This document shows, in pieces, positions 41,352 through 50,473 of a stretch of 64,000 nt of DNA; position 1 is the first letter of the stretch, and every line of letters starts with the position of its first letter. This stretch comes from JARRQJ01 sp963761035 (GTDB taxonomy: Bacteria; Pseudomonadota; Gammaproteobacteria; DRLM01): NCBI GenBank assembly GCA_963761035.1, contig CAVXFH010000002.1, positions 1,798,001 to 1,862,000 of the forward strand, written 5' to 3'. The notes under the pieces are model-generated. The model saw nothing but the letters and a program-made list of their open reading frames with translations. It was not told the DNA's origin and ran no database searches. A program made the translations under genes and the position numbers.

Positions 41352-42335
41352 ATGATGGACGATGAGGGTGATGTGCAGCATGTTGTCGCGGCGGTCGTGG
41401 TGAGTAGTGACGGGAGGGTCTTGCTGGCGCAGCGCCCGCTTGATCGCCATCAAGGTGGATTATGGGAATTTCCCGGAGGCAAAGTGGAACCGGGTGAAAT
41501 GCCGTCCGTCGCCCTTGGCCGTGAGTTGTACGAAGAGCTCGGTATTATCGTCAGGTATGCGAGGCCGCTTATCAAAGTGAGGCATGTCTACCCGGACAAA
41601 TCGGTGTTGTTGGATGTATGGCGAGTGACGTTGTTTGCAGGTGAACCCCATGGTCGGGAAGGTCAAGCTATCGCGTGGGTAGAACCCCGGGAATTACCGT
41701 ACCGTAATTACCCGGCCGCCAATAAGCCCATCGTGACGGCTGCGCGTTTGCCATCGATTTACCTGATAACGCCGGAGCCTCCTGATGAATTCCTGTTTCT
41801 CAACCGGCTTGAAGCTTTGCTGGATTCGGGTATCAATTTGGTGCAGTTGCGCGCAAAGAGCATCACGCCGGCAGCCTATGTTGATTTAGCCAAGCAAGCT
41901 GCCGCATTGTGCGCTCAGACTGGTGCGCAACTTTTATTAAATGCGTCGCCCTCCTTAGTAGAGGAGGTCGGCGCCGCCGGCGTTCATTTGTCCGCTGCCC
42001 GTTTGATGACGCTTGGCGAACGGCCTTTAACCGCGCAACGGTGGGTGGCAGCTTCTTGTCACAATAAACTGGAGCTTGACCATGCCCACCGTATCGGCGT
42101 GGACTTTGTAGTGGCGGCGCCGGTATTGGCTACGGAAAGTCATCCGACGGCGCGGCCGCTCGAGTGGCAGGGTTTGCAGCGTCTGACGGAACAGTCCGCC
42201 CTTCCCGTTTATGCTTTGGGCGGAATGACTTTGCCGGATCTTCCGACGGCTTGGGACACTGGTGCGCAGGGTATCGCGGCCATCTCGGCGTTGTGGAACG
42301 ACGCGGACATCGAGCTTAGCTTGCAAGCATATTGA
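41352..42335 (+). CDS. Nudix hydrolase (MutT) fused to a ThiE-like domain
   Basis: The protein has 327 residues. The N-terminal Nudix domain (~1-135) carries the box GGKVEPGEMPSVALGRELYEELG (key residues G, E, REL, EELG). The C-terminal domain (~140-327) looks like a thiamine-phosphate synthase barrel (LVQLRAKSI, GAQLLLNASP, GAAGVHLSA, PVYALGGMT). This fusion is common in gammaproteobacteria, where it is predicted to hydrolyse oxidised nucleotides (8-oxo-dGTP). The thiamine domain probably lacks full activity. It is convergent with yacG. Confidence 0.88.
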   Translation: MMDDEGDVQHVVAAVVVSSDGRVLLAQRPLDRHQGGLWEFPGGKVEPGEMPSVALGRELYEELGIIVRYARPLIKVRHVYPDKSVLLDVWRVTLFAGEPHGREGQAIAWVEPRELPYRNYPAANKPIVTAARLPSIYLITPEPPDEFLFLNRLEALLDSGINLVQLRAKSITPAAYVDLAKQAAALCAQTGAQLLLNASPSLVEEVGAAGVHLSAARLMTLGERPLTAQRWVAASCHNKLELDHAHRIGVDFVVAAPVLATESHPTARPLEWQGLQRLTEQSALPVYALGGMTLPDLPTAWDTGAQGIAAISALWNDADIELSLQAY

Positions 42336-42375
42336 TCCAAGAAAAAACGATTGGCGCCCTCGCGGTGGGCACGTT

Positions 42376-42564
42376 CTAGCGAGGTGGTTCGTCGGCGGTG
42401 TTGTCGTCCGCAGCTTGTTTTTCCGCGGGGATGCGATGTTCTTCACCGGCCCATTTGCCGAGATCGATCATTCGGCAACGTTCGCTGCAAAAGGGCCGCC
42501 AGGGTTGTTGCACGGTCCATTCTACTTTTTTGCCACAGCAGGGGCAGGTAACGAATCCGTTCAT
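42376..42564 (-). CDS. yacG: DNA gyrase inhibitor YacG
   Basis: ATG 42564 overlaps the zapD stop (ATGA) and gives 62 residues. Zinc site: CPCCGK and CSERCR, with WRPFCSERCRMIDLGKWAGEEHRI as the family core. YacG binds GyrB and inhibits gyrase. The position after zapD and coaE is conserved. Confidence 0.92.
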   Translation of the reverse strand: MNGFVTCPCCGKKVEWTVQQPWRPFCSERCRMIDLGKWAGEEHRIPAEKQAADDNTADEPPR

Positions 42565-43325
42565 ATCATGCAACAGGTGAGTTTAAACGGTACTTCCTGT
42601 GCGGTTTGCGCCGTGCGGCCATCGGGTAGGAATTCGAGAAATCGCAAAGTAAAGCGGTGGCGTCCGCCGCTAATCTCCGCGTAATAGGGCGATTCGCTGG
42701 GTACCGTTACCCTTACCAGTTGACAGGGGGAATTGGGATCCAGCATCTTTTGGAAGAATCCCTCGTTAGCGATCTCCTGGGAAGAATGGGCGCTTTCGCG
42801 AACTAAGCGCAACAACAGAAAAATTGATAGCTGAATAGGTTCGAATACCTTTATCCAGCGGCGCAAATCGGCGATGCGATTTTCCACGGGCCGTTGCAAC
42901 CAGAAATGATAGCCGGGCAGATCGAAATCACAGGTGCCGCCGGGAATGCTGACGCGTTGCTTTATACTGTTTAAGAATTCATTTTGCCGCAGCTCTTGTC
43001 CGATCTGGCCGTGCAGGGCATGCATGCGATCCACTAAGATGTCGAACTCCCCGAGCAATTCAGACAAGCGCGAGCTGTCGACCCCCGGGGCATGTTCCAA
43101 CGCCGCCAGGGTGCTCATTTGCCGCTCTAATTCTTTCATGACCTCGGTCTTGAGGTCGGTGCGGTTGAAGATGTTCAAGATGTCGAGCAGACTGGCCAAG
43201 GCGTTGCGGCTATCCCATAGAGAGGACCCTTCGAGGCGCGCGAAAAACTCGTTGAATAGAAATTCCAACCGCAAAAAGGTGCGTATTCTTTCGCTGAGAG
43301 GCTGTTCGTATACGACTTTTGACAC
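42561..43325 (-). CDS. zapD: Cell-division protein ZapD
   Basis: I chose GTG 43325 (SKVVYEQPLSERIRTFLRLEFLF), which aligns with the E. coli start; a TTG at 43382 gives a longer frame with a fair Shine-Dalgarno and cannot be excluded. The product has 254 residues. ZapD crosslinks FtsZ bundles at the division site. The helical N-terminal part and the beta-rich C-terminal part (YYAEISGGRHRFTLRFLEF) fit the family. It overlaps yacG. Confidence 0.92.
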   Translation of the reverse strand: MSKVVYEQPLSERIRTFLRLEFLFNEFFARLEGSSLWDSRNALASLLDILNIFNRTDLKTEVMKELERQMSTLAALEHAPGVDSSRLSELLGEFDILVDRMHALHGQIGQELRQNEFLNSIKQRVSIPGGTCDFDLPGYHFWLQRPVENRIADLRRWIKVFEPIQLSIFLLLRLVRESAHSSQEIANEGFFQKMLDPNSPCQLVRVTVPSESPYYAEISGGRHRFTLRFLEFLPDGRTAQTAQEVPFKLTCCMI

Positions 43326-43475
43326 GGGCTGTCTTTGGCTTAGTTGAGAGCGATTACAATGGCTGTTTGTGCTATTAGTCAATTAATAATCCACTTTCCA
43401 TCGCTTTTTTGAATAGCGGAAGGGCAGCGGAAATCCCGCTTAGTTTACGGCATTAAGACTGATGGTGTAAGGGAT

Positions 43476-44096
43476 TTAAGGGCTATCTCTCGGGGCAGGT
43501 GTTGAGGCGGCGATATCCAGATAGCGGCTATGGAGAACGTCTACCTGTTCCTTGAGTTGGGCGAGACCGCCGTCGTTGACGATAATGTCGGCGGCGGCGC
43601 GCAGGCGCTCGGCCCGGCTGAGTTGAGCGTTGAGGATGGCGTCCAGATCGGCATCCGACAGACCGTCACGAGTTTGCACCCGTTCTCTCTGCAGTGACTC
43701 CGGGGCATCCACGACCAAGATCCTATCGGCGATGGCGATTTCACCAGTTTCCAGGAGCAAGGGGATGACCAACACGCAATAAGGTCCCTGGAGTGCCTGA
43801 AGACGGCTACGCATCTCGGCATAAATGCCGGGATGGAGGATGGCCTCCAATCGGCGCCGCTGTTTCTGGTCGGCAAAGATCGTTCGACGCAGTCGCGGTC
43901 GATCCAGCTTCCCGTCTTTAAGAATCATCTCGGGACCGAAGGCGAGGACAATTTTAGCCAAGGCTGGACTACCCGGTACAACCAGTTCCTTGGCGAGTTG
44001 ATCCGCATCGATGACGGGCACATTCAGCTGGGCAAAGAAAGCGGCGACGGTGGATTTGCCGCTGCCGATGCCGCCGGTGAGAGCAATAATCAGCAT
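43476..44096 (-). CDS. coaE: Dephospho-CoA kinase
   Basis: The protein has 206 residues, the last enzyme of CoA synthesis. The P-loop is ALTGGIGSGKST, with VIDADQLAKELVVPG and VLVIPLLLETG as substrate-site blocks. It lies in the conserved order pilD-coaE-zapD-yacG. A stretch of 150 bp separates it from zapD. Confidence 0.95.
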   Translation of the reverse strand: MLIIALTGGIGSGKSTVAAFFAQLNVPVIDADQLAKELVVPGSPALAKIVLAFGPEMILKDGKLDRPRLRRTIFADQKQRRRLEAILHPGIYAEMRSRLQALQGPYCVLVIPLLLETGEIAIADRILVVDAPESLQRERVQTRDGLSDADLDAILNAQLSRAERLRAAADIIVNDGGLAQLKEQVDVLHSRYLDIAASTPAPRDSP

Positions 44097-44138
44097 GGGG
44101 CCCTAGAGTAAGGGCCCGGCTGGCGATCCGCAAGCGGC

Positions 44139-45023
44139 TTAGGTCGGTAGGCCCAGCATAGTGAAATAGCGGTGCGTGATTTCGTGGCCCCAAAGGAGAC
44201 TCAGCCAGCCCGCCGCCGCAAGATAAGGGCCGAAAGGAATAGGGAAATTTTTATCACGGCCGCGGAACAAAATAAGGGTAACCCCCAATACGGCGCCGAC
44301 TACTGATGACAGTAAGATGATTACCGGCAAGGATTGCCAGCCCATCCAGGCGCCAAGCATAGCCAGCAGCTTGAAGTCACCGTGACCCATGCCTTCCTTA
44401 CCGGTGGCCCACTTGAATAGAATATAGACCGACCACAGACTGAGATAACCCGCTACCGCGCCGATGATGCTGGAGGTACTGTCGGCGAACAGTCCGAACA
44501 GGCTGAGCAACAACCCGATCCATAGGAACGGCAAGGTAATGTCATCGGGCAGCAACTGGTGATCAAAATCAATGACGCTCAAGGCGATCAAGGCCCAAGT
44601 CAAGCATAGGGCCGCGGCTGCCGCCCAGCCGAAACCGAAGTGCCATGCCGTTATGCCCGACAATACGGCGGTGCCGATTTCGATCAGCGGGTAGCGAGAC
44701 GAGATGGCCTTGCCGCAAGCAGCGCAACGGCCCCGCAGCCACAGGTAACTGATGACGGGAATATTCTCCAAGGCGGAAATGGGATGACCGCAATGCGGGC
44801 AACGTGAACGAGGAGTAACCAGATTGAAGGGCGCTTGCAGCTTGTCATTCGAGGGGGCGTCGCTTGCCAGCTCTTGGCATTGACTATGCCACGCCCTCTC
44901 CATCATAAGGGGCAGGCGGTGGATGATGACATTGAGAAAGCTGCCTAGCAGCAGCCCCAGCACCGTTGCCGCTACGGTAAAGGCCCACGGATACTCGGCG
45001 AACAAGCCGGTAAAGAGGGTCAC
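44139..45023 (-). CDS. pilD: Prepilin peptidase / N-methyltransferase PilD
   Basis: The protein has 294 residues with a GTG start. The zinc-binding loop is CPHCGH and CAACGK, with two catalytic Asp in SVIDFDHQLLPDD and GMGHGDFK. Multiple helices follow. It processes prepilins such as PilA. It lies downstream of pilC and before coaE. Confidence 0.95.
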   Translation of the reverse strand: MTLFTGLFAEYPWAFTVAATVLGLLLGSFLNVIIHRLPLMMERAWHSQCQELASDAPSNDKLQAPFNLVTPRSRCPHCGHPISALENIPVISYLWLRGRCAACGKAISSRYPLIEIGTAVLSGITAWHFGFGWAAAAALCLTWALIALSVIDFDHQLLPDDITLPFLWIGLLLSLFGLFADSTSSIIGAVAGYLSLWSVYILFKWATGKEGMGHGDFKLLAMLGAWMGWQSLPVIILLSSVVGAVLGVTLILFRGRDKNFPIPFGPYLAAAGWLSLLWGHEITHRYFTMLGLPT

Positions 45024-45096
45024 CAGTCACCTATTGGGATAGTACCAAATGATAGGCAGGACATAACCGCTTCCTTGCGATGGAAATGCGCGGTCG

Positions 45097-46317
45097 TTAT
45101 ACGACCTGACCCATTTTGAAGATGGGGAGGTACATGGCGATGACCAGACCGCCGATGATGACGCCGAGAAAAGCCATGATCATTGGTTCCAAGAGACTGC
45201 TCAAGCCATCGACGGCGTTGTCGACCTCTTCTTCGTAAAATTCCGCCACCTTGGATAACATGGCGTCGAGTGAGCCGGCCTCTTCGCCTATGGCGACCAT
45301 CTGAACCACCATATTGGGGAACAGACTTGCCTGGCGCATGGCCATCTGCAGAGTGACACCGGTCGCTACTTCATCGCGCATTTTGAGGATGGCATTGCTG
45401 TAGACGATATTTCCGGCGGCGCCCGCCACCGTGGTCATAGCCTCCACCAGCGGTACGCCGGCGGCAAACATGGTAGCGAGGGTGCGGGCATAGCGGGCGA
45501 TAGCAGCTTTGTTAATGATCGGGCCGAGCACCGGAATCTGCAGTATCATGCGGTCGAGAAAATGGTTGAACTTAGGCGAGCGCTTTTTACCCTCGCTGAA
45601 AGCGAAGATACCGCCGACTACCACCGCGATCATCAGCCACCAATATTTTTGGGTAAACTTCGACATGTCGACGACAAGCTGCGTCATGGCAGGGAGGTCG
45701 GCGCCGAAGCCTTTGAACAGCGATTCAAACTGGGGCACGACATAGTACAAAAGAATAGTGGTTACTATAAATGCTGCAATGATGACGGCGGAAGGATAAA
45801 ACATGGCCTTTTTAATCTTGCCCTTGACCGCTTCTACTTTTTCCTTGTACAGGGCGATCTTGTGCAGCAGCGTTTCAAGGATACCGGCCTGCTCGCCGGC
45901 GCGGACCAGATTGCAATACAACTCGTCGAAATAACGCGGGTGCTTGGCCAAGGACTCGGACAGGGAACTGCCGCTTTCAACATCGGCCTTGATGGTCATG
46001 ATCAGACTTTGCATCGAGGGATTGTCGTGGCCGCGACCGATGATTTCGAAGGACTGCACCAACGGTACCCCGGAACTCATCATAGTGGCCATTTGTCGGC
46101 TAAAGACAGCAATATCCCGCGGGACAATCTTTTTGGTCGACTTGCCAAATAAGGATTTGGGTTTTTTCTTGACCTTGAGAGGATTGATGCCCTGGCGGCG
46201 CAGTTCCGCCCTGACCAGGGAAATGCTACTCCCCTTGGTTTCACCCTTGGTGCGGGCGCCCTTTTTATCGGTACCTTCCCAAATGAAAATAGCTTGATTG
46301 AGTGCTTTTTCTGCCAC
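45097..46317 (-). CDS. pilC: Type IV pilus inner-membrane platform protein PilC
   Basis: The protein has 406 residues with a GTG start. Two T2SF-F domains (~70-190 and ~275-395) show RDIAVFSRQMATMMSSGVPL and ARYARTLATMFAAGVPL, with helices at ~175-195, ~220-240 and ~380-400. It is the platform for the PilB motor. It lies 3 bp from pilB in the same operon. Confidence 0.96.
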   Translation of the reverse strand: MAEKALNQAIFIWEGTDKKGARTKGETKGSSISLVRAELRRQGINPLKVKKKPKSLFGKSTKKIVPRDIAVFSRQMATMMSSGVPLVQSFEIIGRGHDNPSMQSLIMTIKADVESGSSLSESLAKHPRYFDELYCNLVRAGEQAGILETLLHKIALYKEKVEAVKGKIKKAMFYPSAVIIAAFIVTTILLYYVVPQFESLFKGFGADLPAMTQLVVDMSKFTQKYWWLMIAVVVGGIFAFSEGKKRSPKFNHFLDRMILQIPVLGPIINKAAIARYARTLATMFAAGVPLVEAMTTVAGAAGNIVYSNAILKMRDEVATGVTLQMAMRQASLFPNMVVQMVAIGEEAGSLDAMLSKVAEFYEEEVDNAVDGLSSLLEPMIMAFLGVIIGGLVIAMYLPIFKMGQVV

Positions 46318-46319
46318 AG

Positions 46320-48047
46320 TTACACCGTAATGACGCGATTGAGTTCTTCAAGACTGGTCATCCCCGCCTTGACCTTGCGCAACCCCGATTCCCGTAAATC
46401 GGCGATGCCTTCCTTTTTGGCCTGCTCCGACAGTAGCAGGGCGTTGCAATTTTCCATGATGAGCCTGGCCATATTCTCCGATATCGGCATAACCTGGTAA
46501 ATGCCCACCCGGCCTTTGTAACCGTCGTTACACTTGTCGCAGCCCATCGCCTTATACACCGTAATACCTTCTCTCACCGCATCCTCTGAAAAGCCCTCTT
46601 TCATTAGGGCCTCGGGCGGGACATGGGTGGCCTGTTTGCAATGGGGACATAAACGCCGCGCCAGACGCTGCGCCACGATTAACGACACGGCCGTCGCGAT
46701 ATTAAACGGCGCTACACCCATATTGGCAAGTCGATTTAATGTCTGGGGCGCATCATTGGTATGCAGGGTGGAAAAGACCATATGACCGGTTTGCGCCGCC
46801 TTAATGGCGATTTCGGCGGTCTCGAGGTCGCGGATCTCGCCGACCATGATCACGTCCGGATCTTGGCGGAGAAAGGCCCGTAGTGCAGAGGCGAAGGTCA
46901 AACCGACTTTGGTATTGACATTGACTTGATTGACCCCCGGCAGGTTGATTTCCGCCGGGTCTTCTGCGGTAGATATGTTGCGGTCCTCACTATTGAGAAT
47001 ATTGAGGCAGGTGTAGAGGGACACGGTCTTACCGCTGCCGGTGGGGCCGGTGACCAAGATCATGCCGTAAGGCTGATAGACCGCCTTGAGCAGAAGCTGC
47101 TTTTGATCGTCTTCGAAGCCCAGGGCATCGACCCCCAGTTGCGCGCTGGTGGGGTCGAGGATACGCAACACGATCTTTTCACCGTACAGGGTCGGACAGG
47201 TGTTGACACGAAAATCGATGGCGCGATTCTTGGAAAGTGTCATCTTGATACGGCCGTCTTGCGGAACGCGGCGCTCGGAGATATCCATGCGCGCCATCAC
47301 CTTAAGACGGGCCGACATCTTATTGGCCAGTGTCGTCGGGGGTGACGCCACTTCGCGTAATATGCCGTCTTGGCGGAAACGCACCCGGTATTTCTTTTCA
47401 TAAGGCTCGAAGTGGATATCCGACGCCCCTTTGTTGATGGCATCGAGCATCACCTTGTTGATGAAACGCACCACCGGAGTATCGTCCACCTCCGCGTCAT
47501 TGGGATCTTGATTGATATCCTCATCGCCGCCGGTGATATCCAAATCATCCAGGGAGCTGTCGTTCAGGTCAACCATGGCACTATTGTCCTTGGTCAGGAC
47601 TTGATCGAGCAGCCTGCTCAAGTGATTTTGTTCCACCACGACGGCTTGGGCGTTAAGTCCGGTTTGGAACTTGATTTCATCCAGGCCCTGCAGATGACTG
47701 GGATCGGCAATCGCCACATACAGGCGATTGCCGCGCTTGAACAGGGGCATGGCCTGGTGCTGGCGCAGCAATTTCTCGTCGACCAGATTGACGGGCAGCG
47801 TTTCCGTATCAACGGCGGTGAGATCGAGCAGGGGGACGCCGAATTCATAAGCGCCGATTTCGGCGATGGCATAAGCGTCCAGCGTCTTGCTTTCCACCAG
47901 CTGGGCGACGAAGGAGGTGTGTTTCTTGACAGCCTCTTCCTGCGCCTGACGGACCTGGTCTTCCGCCAACAGGCCGTTGGCCACCAGCTTGCGCGCCAGG
48001 CCGCTGAAGCGGGGCGTGTAATCCATTGCGGGGGCAGCGTTTGTCAT
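46320..48047 (-). CDS. pilB: Type IV pilus extension ATPase PilB
   Basis: The protein has 575 residues. An N-terminal MshE-N domain precedes the ATPase domain with GPTGSGKTVSLY (Walker A), FLRQDPDVIMVGEIRDLETA (Walker B) and a zinc tetracysteine (CPHCKQ and CDKCNDGYKG). It powers pilus extension. The end is 3 bp from pilC. Confidence 0.97.
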   Translation of the reverse strand: MTNAAPAMDYTPRFSGLARKLVANGLLAEDQVRQAQEEAVKKHTSFVAQLVESKTLDAYAIAEIGAYEFGVPLLDLTAVDTETLPVNLVDEKLLRQHQAMPLFKRGNRLYVAIADPSHLQGLDEIKFQTGLNAQAVVVEQNHLSRLLDQVLTKDNSAMVDLNDSSLDDLDITGGDEDINQDPNDAEVDDTPVVRFINKVMLDAINKGASDIHFEPYEKKYRVRFRQDGILREVASPPTTLANKMSARLKVMARMDISERRVPQDGRIKMTLSKNRAIDFRVNTCPTLYGEKIVLRILDPTSAQLGVDALGFEDDQKQLLLKAVYQPYGMILVTGPTGSGKTVSLYTCLNILNSEDRNISTAEDPAEINLPGVNQVNVNTKVGLTFASALRAFLRQDPDVIMVGEIRDLETAEIAIKAAQTGHMVFSTLHTNDAPQTLNRLANMGVAPFNIATAVSLIVAQRLARRLCPHCKQATHVPPEALMKEGFSEDAVREGITVYKAMGCDKCNDGYKGRVGIYQVMPISENMARLIMENCNALLLSEQAKKEGIADLRESGLRKVKAGMTSLEELNRVITV

Positions 48048-48213
48048 GGCTTGAGTCTACTTTATTCTACTGTGACAGTATCGGCGAGTGGACTGAAATT
48101 GTTTAGTTTGCATATTTATACACGGTCTCAACCGCATGCATATGGAGATAACAGTTTTTTTGCAAGGTAGAAAAAGTAAAAGTTGTAAGTTTAATTAAGA
48201 TAAATGTCCAGCA

Positions 48214-48240
48214 TAAAAAAACGGGCGCCTAAGCGCCCGT
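48214..48240 (-). terminator. Rho-independent terminator of pilA
   Basis: On the reverse strand: ACGGGCGC-TTAG-GCGCCCGT, followed by a run of seven T's, 16 bp after the pilA stop codon. The region 48048-48213 before pilB shows no gene. Confidence 0.93.
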
Positions 48241-48256
48241 TTGCATTGCCTATGTA

Positions 48257-48691
48257 TTAGCTACGGCAGTTCGCGGGAACGTAATTGAAGCTCGCCGTAA
48301 CACCGCCGACGGAACATGCCCACTCGATCGCGCCGGACGGAACAGTACCAGATGCGAGGGCCGCACCACTTGCACTAGGAGTCAGAGTGAGGACGACGTC
48401 TTTGGCAACCGGATTATAGGTGACGGTGATGACGCCGGTGGCAGTGTCAACATCGACAGATTTTACGATAGTTGTTGCAGGAACAGTCCAGCCTTTATCA
48501 AGGGCTAGGCCGTTCATCGCATTCTCAGCCACAATATTTTTGGCCGAGTCGGCCAAACTCAAGCCTTCCGTGACCTTGGCGCGGATGGTGTAGTCCTGAT
48601 ACGCCGGGATCGCGATGGCGGCCAGGATACCGATGATCGCGACTACGATCATCAATTCGATCAGGGTAAAACCTTTTTGCATCGTTTTCAT
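48257..48691 (-). CDS. pilA: Type IV pilin PilA
   Basis: The protein has 144 residues. The prepilin leader MKTMQKG is cut before FTLIELMIVVAIIGILAAIA, the type III N-methylation signal and helix. A C-terminal disulphide loop is set by WACSVGG and PANC. This is the major pilus subunit. Upstream are a sigma-54 promoter (48817-48832) and the pilR gene, so expression is likely PilR/RpoN dependent. Confidence 0.97.
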   Translation of the reverse strand: MKTMQKGFTLIELMIVVAIIGILAAIAIPAYQDYTIRAKVTEGLSLADSAKNIVAENAMNGLALDKGWTVPATTIVKSVDVDTATGVITVTYNPVAKDVVLTLTPSASGAALASGTVPSGAIEWACSVGGVTASFNYVPANCRS

Positions 48692-48816
48692 ATTTCAATC
48701 TCCACTGTGTTGTTGACGGTTGTTTCGTTTGACTTGGGTTGGCTCCGGGCTTCCCGAGGGCGCTGTCAGGAAATCCTGGAGCGTTGCCGGGGCCGCCATT
48801 GCCTTGCCTAAGGGGT

Positions 48817-48832
48817 AGCAGAAAGCGTGCCA
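48817..48832 (-). promoter_or_regulatory. Sigma-54 promoter of pilA
   Basis: On the reverse strand, TGGCAC-N5-CTGCT matches the -24/-12 consensus TGGCAC-N5-TTGCW with one mismatch; GG and GC have the correct spacing. Transcription would start near 48806, 115 bp before the pilA ATG. PilR, a sigma-54 activator, is encoded 300 bp upstream. Confidence 0.8.
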
Positions 48833-48994
48833 AGGAGCGGTAGTTGGCACAAACGGCCGTGGGACAACTCCAATTGCGTCGCAAATTGTGAAGCAGTTCA
48901 CATTTATGGACGCAAGCCGTCGCGAGTTCAAGAGCAGGACGGCGCGGTCGAACAGATCTGAGGCAACCACCATTGGGAAAAGTATAAAGGTGCC

Positions 48995-49042
48995 TGACGT
49001 GTAACGTCACTTTGTGACGAAGATAGTCCATGTTGTGTGACG
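48995..49042. promoter_or_regulatory. Cluster of TGACG half-sites (candidate PilR enhancer)
   Basis: Half-sites TGACG at 48995, 49015 and 49038 and CGTCA at 49005 form two overlapping inverted repeats (TGACGT-N3-ACGTCA and CGTCAC-N3-GTGACG), three of them exactly 10 bp apart. They lie ~165-210 bp upstream of the sigma-54 promoter, a suitable place for an enhancer. The assignment to PilR is inference. Confidence 0.45.
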
Positions 49043-49135
49043 CTTGCACGGAATACTAGGACCATGCCGCAGGCTGATGGAGCCAAAATCACGCTGTTCG
49101 ATCAGTATCCGGGCGTCGGCCCTTGTTGTAGCGGT

Positions 49136-50473
49136 TCAATCCAGCCCTAATTTTTTGAGACGGTAGCGCAAGGCACGGAAGGTGATGCCCAATAATTTGG
49201 CCGCCGCGGTCTTGTTGTAGCGGGTTTGTTCCAAGGCCTTGATGATTTTTTCCTTTTCGATTGTGTCCAGATAGGGTTCCAAGGCGACCGTCCCTGTTTC
49301 CGCCAACGGTGTCGCCAGGGCGCCGCTGGGCAGGCGTAGGTCGTCTTCTTGGATGACGTTGCCCTCGCAGAGGGTGATGGCCCGTTCCAGGATATTTTCC
49401 AGCTCGCGCACATTGCCGGGGAAGGGATAACATAGCAGCGCATTCATGGCCGCTTGGCTCAACGACGGTGCGGCTATGCCGCTCTGTCCCGCCAGGCGTT
49501 CCAGAATCTGGGCGGCGAGTACCGGGATGTCGTCGCTGTGTTCGCGCAGGCTGGGTACGTGCAATTCAATGACGTTGATGCGGTAGAACAGGTCTTGGCG
49601 GAACTCCCCCTTCTCCACCAATGCCGCCAAATCCTTGTGAGTGGCGCTCAAAATGCGCACGTCGAGGAGTGTTTCTTTTTGCGCACCGATGGGCCTGACG
49701 GATTTTTCCTGAATGACGCGTAATAATTTCACCTGCATATGCAAGGGCAGGTCGGCTACTTCATCGAGAAACAAGGTGCCGCCGTTGGCGGCCTGGAACA
49801 GACCGTCCTTGTCCGCTACGGCGCCGGTGAAGCTGCCCTTTTTGTGGCCGAAGAACTCGCTTTCCATAAGGTCTCCGGGAATGGCGCCGCAGTTAACGGG
49901 TATGAAGGGTTTGTCGGCGCGCGGTCCCTTGTCGTGGATTAGACGCGCCACCAGCTCCTTGCCGACGCCCGATTCACCGCTGATATAAACCGGCGCCTGA
50001 CTGCGCGCCAGTTTGGCGATGGTTTCCTGAATATTCTTGATGAGTGCCGAATCGCCGAGTAGATCGGCATAGGCTTGACGGGTTGATCTGGTTTGGGTCT
50101 GCGAAAGCTTGAGCGCGGTGTTGACCAGATTGCGCAACACCTGTAACTCCACCGGTTTGGAGACGAAATCGAAGGCGCCGGTCTTGAGGGCGCTGATGGC
50201 CGCTTCCATATTGCCGTGAGCGGTGATGACGGCGACCGGCGTATCCGGATAGTTCTTTTGAATGTGTTCCACCAAGTCGATGCCATTGCCGTCGGGCAGG
50301 CGCATATCGGTGAGGCAGAGATTGAAATGACCTTCCGCCAGCAGTGCGCGGGCCTTGGCAAGATTTTCCGCCATGCTTGAGGCGATACCCATGCGTTCAA
50401 GGGTGATCTCGAGCAGTTCACGGATGTCCGGTTCATCGTCCACCACCAGGGCTGAGGGTCGGGTAATGCTCAC
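49136..50473 (-). CDS. pilR: Sigma-54-dependent response regulator PilR
   Basis: GTG 50473 after a strong Shine-Dalgarno (GAGGAGGAAA) gives 445 residues. The receiver domain (~1-120) has DDEPD and the phosphoacceptor Asp in CLTDMRLPDGNG. The AAA+ domain has GESGVGKELVARLIH and the GAFTGA loop as GSFTGAV. The C-terminal Fis-type helix-turn-helix is KTAAAKLLGITFRALRYRL. It activates pilA with sigma-54. It overlaps pilS by 4 bp. Confidence 0.96.
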   Translation of the reverse strand: MSITRPSALVVDDEPDIRELLEITLERMGIASSMAENLAKARALLAEGHFNLCLTDMRLPDGNGIDLVEHIQKNYPDTPVAVITAHGNMEAAISALKTGAFDFVSKPVELQVLRNLVNTALKLSQTQTRSTRQAYADLLGDSALIKNIQETIAKLARSQAPVYISGESGVGKELVARLIHDKGPRADKPFIPVNCGAIPGDLMESEFFGHKKGSFTGAVADKDGLFQAANGGTLFLDEVADLPLHMQVKLLRVIQEKSVRPIGAQKETLLDVRILSATHKDLAALVEKGEFRQDLFYRINVIELHVPSLREHSDDIPVLAAQILERLAGQSGIAAPSLSQAAMNALLCYPFPGNVRELENILERAITLCEGNVIQEDDLRLPSGALATPLAETGTVALEPYLDTIEKEKIIKALEQTRYNKTAAAKLLGITFRALRYRLKKLGLD

